Source: Candidatus Segetimicrobium genomatis (GTDB lineage Bacteria > Sysuimicrobiota > Sysuimicrobiia > Sysuimicrobiales > Segetimicrobiaceae). From it: 34,239 nucleotides of DNA. Where the stretch lies: NCBI GenBank assembly GCA_005882275.1, contig VBAK01000138.1, positions 1 through 34,239 of the forward strand, written 5' to 3'. The translations under genes were made by a program, and so were the position numbers. This document shows, one piece after another, positions 30,600 to 34,239 of the stretch (positions within the stretch are counted from its first letter, which is position 1; each line of letters starts with the position of its first letter). The notes under the pieces are model-generated. The model saw only the letters and a program-made list of their open reading frames with translations. It was not told the origin of the DNA and searched no databases.

Positions 30600-31280
30600 G
30601 TGTCGTTCCTGCCGGGCCCGGAGTTGTGGGGACGCCTGTTCGGTATCCTGCTGGTTGACCTCGTGCTCGCCGGCGATAATGCGGTGGTGATCGCTCTGGC
30701 GGTTCGGGGCCTTCCCGCCAATGTGAAAACGCTCGGTACCGTCTGGGGCACGGTGGGGGCGATCGTGCTCCGAATTGCCTGCGCCGTTGCCGCGACGGCG
30801 GTACTCCGCCTGCCGGGGGCGCAGGTGCTCGGCGCCGCCGTATTGCTCGGGATCGCGTTCAGGGTGGTTCGGCCGCGCCGGACGCGTGAGCATCCGCGAG
30901 GGGCGGCGGGTCTCGGGGAGGCCATTTGGCTCATCTCCATCGCCGACACGGCGATGAGCCTCGACAATGTCCTCGCGATCGCCGCGATCGCAGCCGGGAA
31001 TACCTGGTTGATGGCGGCCGGCGTCGTGCTGTCGCTGCCGCTGGTGGTGTGGGGAAGCCTGGCGCTCGCGGACGTGATGGACCGGCATGCCTGGGTCGTC
31101 TGGGCGGGGGCCGGCGTCCTGGGCTACGTTGCAGGGGAGATGGCGCTTCGTGACCCCATGACGACGGCGTGGCTGGGCCCCGGCACGGCCGGCGCGGCGG
31201 CCCACATCCTTCCGCCCGTGGCCGGGCTCGGGATCGCGCTCATCGGATGGCGGCTGTCCTTGCGCATCGCGAGACGCTAG
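30600..31280 (+). CDS. TerC/YjbE-family integral membrane protein, probable Mn2+ exporter
   Basis: Encodes 226 residues from GTG 30600 (AAGGGGG at 30586-30592, 7 bases upstream); GTG 30594 is an alternative. It has about seven membrane helices. The two family signatures with metal-linked aspartates are kept: DLVLAGDNAVVIALA near the N-terminus and SIADTAMSLDNVLAIAA in the middle. TerC-family proteins in Bacillus are implicated in manganese efflux or metalation of exported enzymes, which agrees with the Mn2+ riboswitch upstream. Its TAG stop shares the tetranucleotide CTAG (31277-31280) with the stop of the convergent gene. Confidence 0.92.
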   Translation: MSFLPGPELWGRLFGILLVDLVLAGDNAVVIALAVRGLPANVKTLGTVWGTVGAIVLRIACAVAATAVLRLPGAQVLGAAVLLGIAFRVVRPRRTREHPRGAAGLGEAIWLISIADTAMSLDNVLAIAAIAAGNTWLMAAGVVLSLPLVVWGSLALADVMDRHAWVVWAGAGVLGYVAGEMALRDPMTTAWLGPGTAGAAAHILPPVAGLGIALIGWRLSLRIARR

Positions 31281-32287
31281 GCGATCCGCAGCACGATCTT
31301 GCCGAACTGCTCGGCCCGCTCCATGCGGAGGAGCGCCGCGCCGGCGTCGGCCAGCGAGAAGACCCGGTCGACCACGGGGCGTTGTCTGCCCTCCCCGAAC
31401 AGGGCCAGCATGGCGCGAAAGTCGTCCGGCGAGCCCATCGTCGACCCCAGCACAGAGAGCTGCTTCCAGAACACCCGCCGCACCGTGAGCTCGGGGACGT
31501 TGCCCGTCGTGGCGCCGTAGCTGACCACGCGGCCCCCGGGGCGCGCGGCGTCGAGCGCCTGCTCAAACGTCGCTCCCCCGGTCCCGTCGATGATCAGGTC
31601 GGGCCCCAGCCCGCCGGTCGCCTCGCGGGCCGCCGCGACCCAATCTGCCGTTTTGTAGTTGAAGCCCTGGTCTGCCCCCAGCGCCCGCGCGCGCGCCAGC
31701 TTCTCATCGCTCCCGGACGTGACCAGCACCCGGGCCCCGATCTGCCTGGCAATGAGCAGGGCATAGGTCGCGACTCCGCCGCCGATGCCGAGCACGAGCA
31801 CGGTCTCGCCGCGCTGCGCCCGGCCCCGCGTGACCACCGCGCGATACGCGGTCAGCCCCGCGAGCGGGACGGCGGCGGCCTCCTCATCCGTGAGGCCCGC
31901 CGGGCGGGGAAGGACGTTGGCGGCCGGCACCGCCACCTGCTCGGCGAACGTCCCGTTGTCCGGGAGACCCAGGATCCTGAACTTCGGCCCGAACGCGCGC
32001 GGATCGTCGCCCCAGTCCAGGCTGGGGTTGATCGCCACGGACGCTCCGGACGACACCCCGGCCACGCCCCGGCCGATCGCCGCGATCTCGCCGACGCCGT
32101 CCGACCCTGGGATGATCGGGAAGCGGAGTCCGGCGTACCGGCCGCGGCAGATCCACAGGTCGCGGTGATTCACTGCCGCGGCCCGGAGGCGCACCACCAC
32201 CTGCCCCGGGCCCGGCGCGGGATCCGGCGCCTCTTCGAGGCGCAGAGCCTCCGGCTCGCTCACCGAGTGCAGCACGATCGCCTTCAC
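31277..32287 (-). CDS. Zinc-type alcohol dehydrogenase/quinone oxidoreductase (MDR family)
   Basis: Encodes 336 residues from GTG 32287, which gives the standard MKAIVLHSVSEPEAL start and lies about 9 bases after AAGGGAGG; GTG 32296 touches that site. It has the GroES-like N-terminal domain (VVVRLRAAAVNHRDLWICRGRY, FPIIPGSDGVGEIAAIG), the AVPLAGLTAYRAV helix, and a Rossmann domain with VLVLGIGGGVATYALLIARQIGARVLVTSGSDEK, so it uses NAD(P)H. The structural-zinc cysteine cluster and the GHE catalytic zinc motif are absent (GSD in place of GHE), so it is of the zinc-independent quinone-reductase type. It lies 60 bases after the LivF gene on the same strand and may be co-transcribed with the transporter. 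Confidence 0.92.
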   Translation of the reverse strand: MKAIVLHSVSEPEALRLEEAPDPAPGPGQVVVRLRAAAVNHRDLWICRGRYAGLRFPIIPGSDGVGEIAAIGRGVAGVSSGASVAINPSLDWGDDPRAFGPKFRILGLPDNGTFAEQVAVPAANVLPRPAGLTDEEAAAVPLAGLTAYRAVVTRGRAQRGETVLVLGIGGGVATYALLIARQIGARVLVTSGSDEKLARARALGADQGFNYKTADWVAAAREATGGLGPDLIIDGTGGATFEQALDAARPGGRVVSYGATTGNVPELTVRRVFWKQLSVLGSTMGSPDDFRAMLALFGEGRQRPVVDRVFSLADAGAALLRMERAEQFGKIVLRIA

Positions 32288-32347
32288 CGATGACACCTCC
32301 CTTCTGGAGATCAGCCCGGCCCCACCCCCAGGCGGGTCGAGAGGGTC

Positions 32348-33103
32348 TCACCCCTGGGCCGGTCCCGGAGAGTTCGCGTCGATGCCGAGATAGGCCGCCT
32401 GCACCTGCTTGTTGTTCGCCAGTTCGGCGCCGGCGCCGTGCATCACCACCCTGCCGCTCTCCAGCACATAGGCCCGCCGGACCAGCGTCAGGGCGCGGCT
32501 CACATTCTGCTCGACCAGCAGGATGGCCGTGCCCATGGCGTGGATCTCCTGGATCTTGGCGAAGGTGGCGTCGGTCACGACCGGGGCGAGCCCCAACGAC
32601 GGCTCGTCGAGCATCAAGAGGCGCGGCTTCAACATCAGGCCGCGGCCCACGGCGAGCATCTGCTGCTCCCCTCCGCTCAACGTGCCGGCGGGCTGCCCCC
32701 GGCGCTCGGCCAGCACCGGGAAGATGCTGAAGACCAGGTCCAGGGTACGGTGCCGCTCGGCTCTGGCCCGCGGAAGGTAGGCGCCCATCTCCAGATTCTC
32801 TTTGACGGTCATCTCCGGAAACACCTGGCGGCCTTCGGGGACGTGGGCGATCCCAAGCTCGGCGATCTTGAACGGCGGGAGGGCGCAGATGTCGATGCCC
32901 CCAAAGGTGATGGTGCCCGACGCCGGCCGGATGAGGCCGGAGATCGCGCGCAGCGTGGTGCTCTTGCCGGCCCCATTGGCGCCCAGAAGGGCGACCGCTT
33001 CTCCCTCGCCGACGGAGAGGTGGACGTCGATCACCGCCTTCACCGGCCCGTAGCCGGCGGTCACCCCGGACAGCGCGAGCATCGGAGGTTGGCCTTCACG
33101 CAT
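32348..33103 (-). CDS. livF: LivF-type ABC transporter ATPase
   Basis: Encodes 251 residues from ATG 33103; a second in-frame ATG at 33082 is the alternative. Motifs are GVTAGYGPVKAVIDV, Walker A GANGAGKST, HVPEGRQVFPEMTVKENL, signature LSGGEQQMLAVGRGL, Walker B LLMLDEPSLGLAP and the H-loop replacement LLVEQN typical of LivF. The start overlaps the LivG stop by 8 bases. It powers the second LIV-type transporter of the window. Confidence 0.94.
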   Translation of the reverse strand: MREGQPPMLALSGVTAGYGPVKAVIDVHLSVGEGEAVALLGANGAGKSTTLRAISGLIRPASGTITFGGIDICALPPFKIAELGIAHVPEGRQVFPEMTVKENLEMGAYLPRARAERHRTLDLVFSIFPVLAERRGQPAGTLSGGEQQMLAVGRGLMLKPRLLMLDEPSLGLAPVVTDATFAKIQEIHAMGTAILLVEQNVSRALTLVRRAYVLESGRVVMHGAGAELANNKQVQAAYLGIDANSPGPAQG

Positions 33104-33824
33104 GCGCGTAGCCGCTTCCCAGGTAGGCGCGGATCACCTCCGGGTTCGCGGCGATCTCCGTGGGGCCGCCCTCCGCGATCTTCTGCCCGTGGTCCAGCAC
33201 CACGATGCGCTGCGCCACGGCCATGATGGCGCGCATCACGTGCTCGACGATCACGATGGTCAGCCCTCGCCTCGAGAGGTGCCTGATCAGCGCGACGGCC
33301 TGATCGATCTCCGCCGGGTTGAGGCCGGCCATGGCCTCGTCGAGCAGGAGCAGGCGGGGGTGTGTGGCGAGGGCCCGCGCCATCTCCAGCCGCCGCTGGT
33401 CCATGGTGGTCAACTCGGACGCCAGGCTGTGCTCCCTGGCGGAGAGCCCCACGAACTCGATCGCGCCCCGGGCCCGCTCGCGCGCGATCTGGAGCTTCTT
33501 GTCGCGGAGCAGCGCGCCGGTCATCACATTCGCCAGGACCGTCATCTTGCCGAACGGCCGGGCCACCTGAAACGTGCGGGCCAGGCCCCGCGCGCAGACG
33601 TGGTACGGGTGCAGGCCGACCAGTTCGTGGCCGAAGGCCACGACGGACCCGGCATCCGGGCGATAGTAGCCGGTGATGAGGTTGAAGCAGGTGGTCTTGC
33701 CGGCCCCATTGGGCCCGATGAGGGCGACGGTTTGCCCTTCCTCCACTGAGACGGAGAATTCCTGGACGGCCCGCAGGCCGCCGAACCGTTTGCTGAGGCC
33801 GCGCACCACCAGGGCCTCACTCAT
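33096..33824 (-). CDS. livG: LivG-type ABC transporter ATPase
   Basis: Encodes 242 residues from ATG 33824, chosen because it overlaps the LivM stop by 8 bases (ATGAGTGA), the same arrangement as at the LivG-LivF junction. ATG 33839 is in frame. Motifs are LSKRFGGLRAV, Walker A GPNGAGKTT, ARTFQVARPFGKMTVLANV, TTMDQRRLEMARAL in place of the canonical signature, Walker B LLLLDEAMAGLNPAE (DEA rather than DEP) and IVEHVM. It is a separate gene here, unlike the fused LivG-LivF at 4554. Confidence 0.94.
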   Translation of the reverse strand: MSEALVVRGLSKRFGGLRAVQEFSVSVEEGQTVALIGPNGAGKTTCFNLITGYYRPDAGSVVAFGHELVGLHPYHVCARGLARTFQVARPFGKMTVLANVMTGALLRDKKLQIARERARGAIEFVGLSAREHSLASELTTMDQRRLEMARALATHPRLLLLDEAMAGLNPAEIDQAVALIRHLSRRGLTIVIVEHVMRAIMAVAQRIVVLDHGQKIAEGGPTEIAANPEVIRAYLGSGYAHA

Positions 33825-34239
33825 CGGCGGGAGGCGCATGCCGCGCAGCCGCGGCGGCGCCGGGGATGCCGGGGGCGTCTCGGACAAGGCGTTTGTAGGC
33901 GCCCGCGAGCGCCCCCAGCAGGCCGGTGGGCTGCCAGAGAATCACGGCGATCAGGATGACCGCGTACAGGGTCAGCTGCACCCCGGGATGCCTGCCGCCG
34001 CCGAGCCAGCTCTGGACCAACGCGGAGGTCGGCTCCAGCGCGACGGTCCCGACGACCGGGCCCCACAAGGTCCCGATCCCTCCCACGATGGACACCAGCG
34101 CGGCGTTCACCGAGACGTTGAAGCTGAAGGCGGTATTCGGATCGATGAAGTAAATGTACTGCACGTAGAAGGTCCCGGCGAGGCCGGTGAGGAACGCGCT
34201 GATTCCGTAGATGTCCCGTTTGATCCGCGGCACGTTGAC
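33817..34239 (-). CDS. livM: LivM-type permease, C-terminal part (5' end outside the window)
   Basis: The frame is open to the window edge and gives 141 residues. It covers the last helices of a LivM permease: IYGISAFLTGLAGTFYVQYIYFIDPNTAFSFNVSVNAALVSIVGGIGTLWGPVVGTVAL, then VQLTLYAVILIAVILWQPTGLLG. Conserved GGIGTLWGPVVG is the family signature. Its stop overlaps the livG start by 8 bases, so the operon continues rightwards out of the window, probably with LivH and a binding protein. Confidence 0.92.
   Translation of the reverse strand, partial: VNVPRIKRDIYGISAFLTGLAGTFYVQYIYFIDPNTAFSFNVSVNAALVSIVGGIGTLWGPVVGTVALEPTSALVQSWLGGGRHPGVQLTLYAVILIAVILWQPTGLLGALAGAYKRLVRDAPGIPGAAAAARHAPPADE

Overview
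The window is a GC-rich (visibly well over 60 percent) stretch of bacterial chromosome with tightly packed genes, clear Shine-Dalgarno sites and many GTG starts. There is no rRNA gene, no phage or transposase gene and no CRISPR array, so the lineage cannot be fixed from this sequence alone. Two LIV-type amide/amino-acid ABC transporters, type IV pilus motor genes, UxaA-family lyase genes and a manganese-riboswitch TerC gene fit a free-living soil, sediment or groundwater heterotroph of a poorly cultured phylum (Rokubacteria-, Sysuimicrobiota- or Chloroflexota-like). That placement is inference.

Layout. 1-1600: tail of an HtrA-type protease and two small exported proteins. 1647-4509: xanthine phosphoribosyltransferase and a glycerophosphodiester phosphodiesterase on the minus strand, divergent from a family-1 solute-binding protein. 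4554-9028: a minus-strand LIV-type ABC operon (binding protein, LivH, LivM and a fused LivG-LivF ATPase). 9127-12982: two tandemly duplicated secreted BNR/sialidase-like genes. 13062-17620: a prepilin-like remnant, an SDR oxidoreductase, a possible 22-residue membrane peptide, a receiver-domain protein carrying a degenerate PilB-like ATPase, and PilT. 17687-19407: an ACT-like protein and a DUF1116 protein. 19523-19729: cold-shock protein with its own promoter and terminator. 19866-25785: a probable catabolic operon of a gamma-glutamyltransferase-family Ntn hydrolase, a SAF-domain UxaA small subunit, two different UxaA large-subunit paralogues and a CocE/NonD hydrolase. 25785-26640: a 51-bp tandem repeat, tRNA-Ala(CGC) with promoter, and a VOC protein. 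26722-30158: a second tandem pair of secreted proteins, of unknown function. 30403-31280: promoter, yybP-ykoY (Mn2+) riboswitch, terminator and terC. 31277-34239: a zinc-type quinone oxidoreductase/MDR and a second LIV-type transporter (LivF, LivG, partial LivM), minus strand.

The most unusual items are the UxaA pair, in which each large subunit has lost the motifs the other keeps, and the REC-MshEN-pseudoPilB protein, which keeps all receiver residues and the zinc cysteines but has lost every ATPase motif and is translationally coupled to an intact PilT. The two independent tandem duplications of large secreted proteins, one of which seems to have captured the leader and start codon of the neighbouring transporter gene, are also notable.
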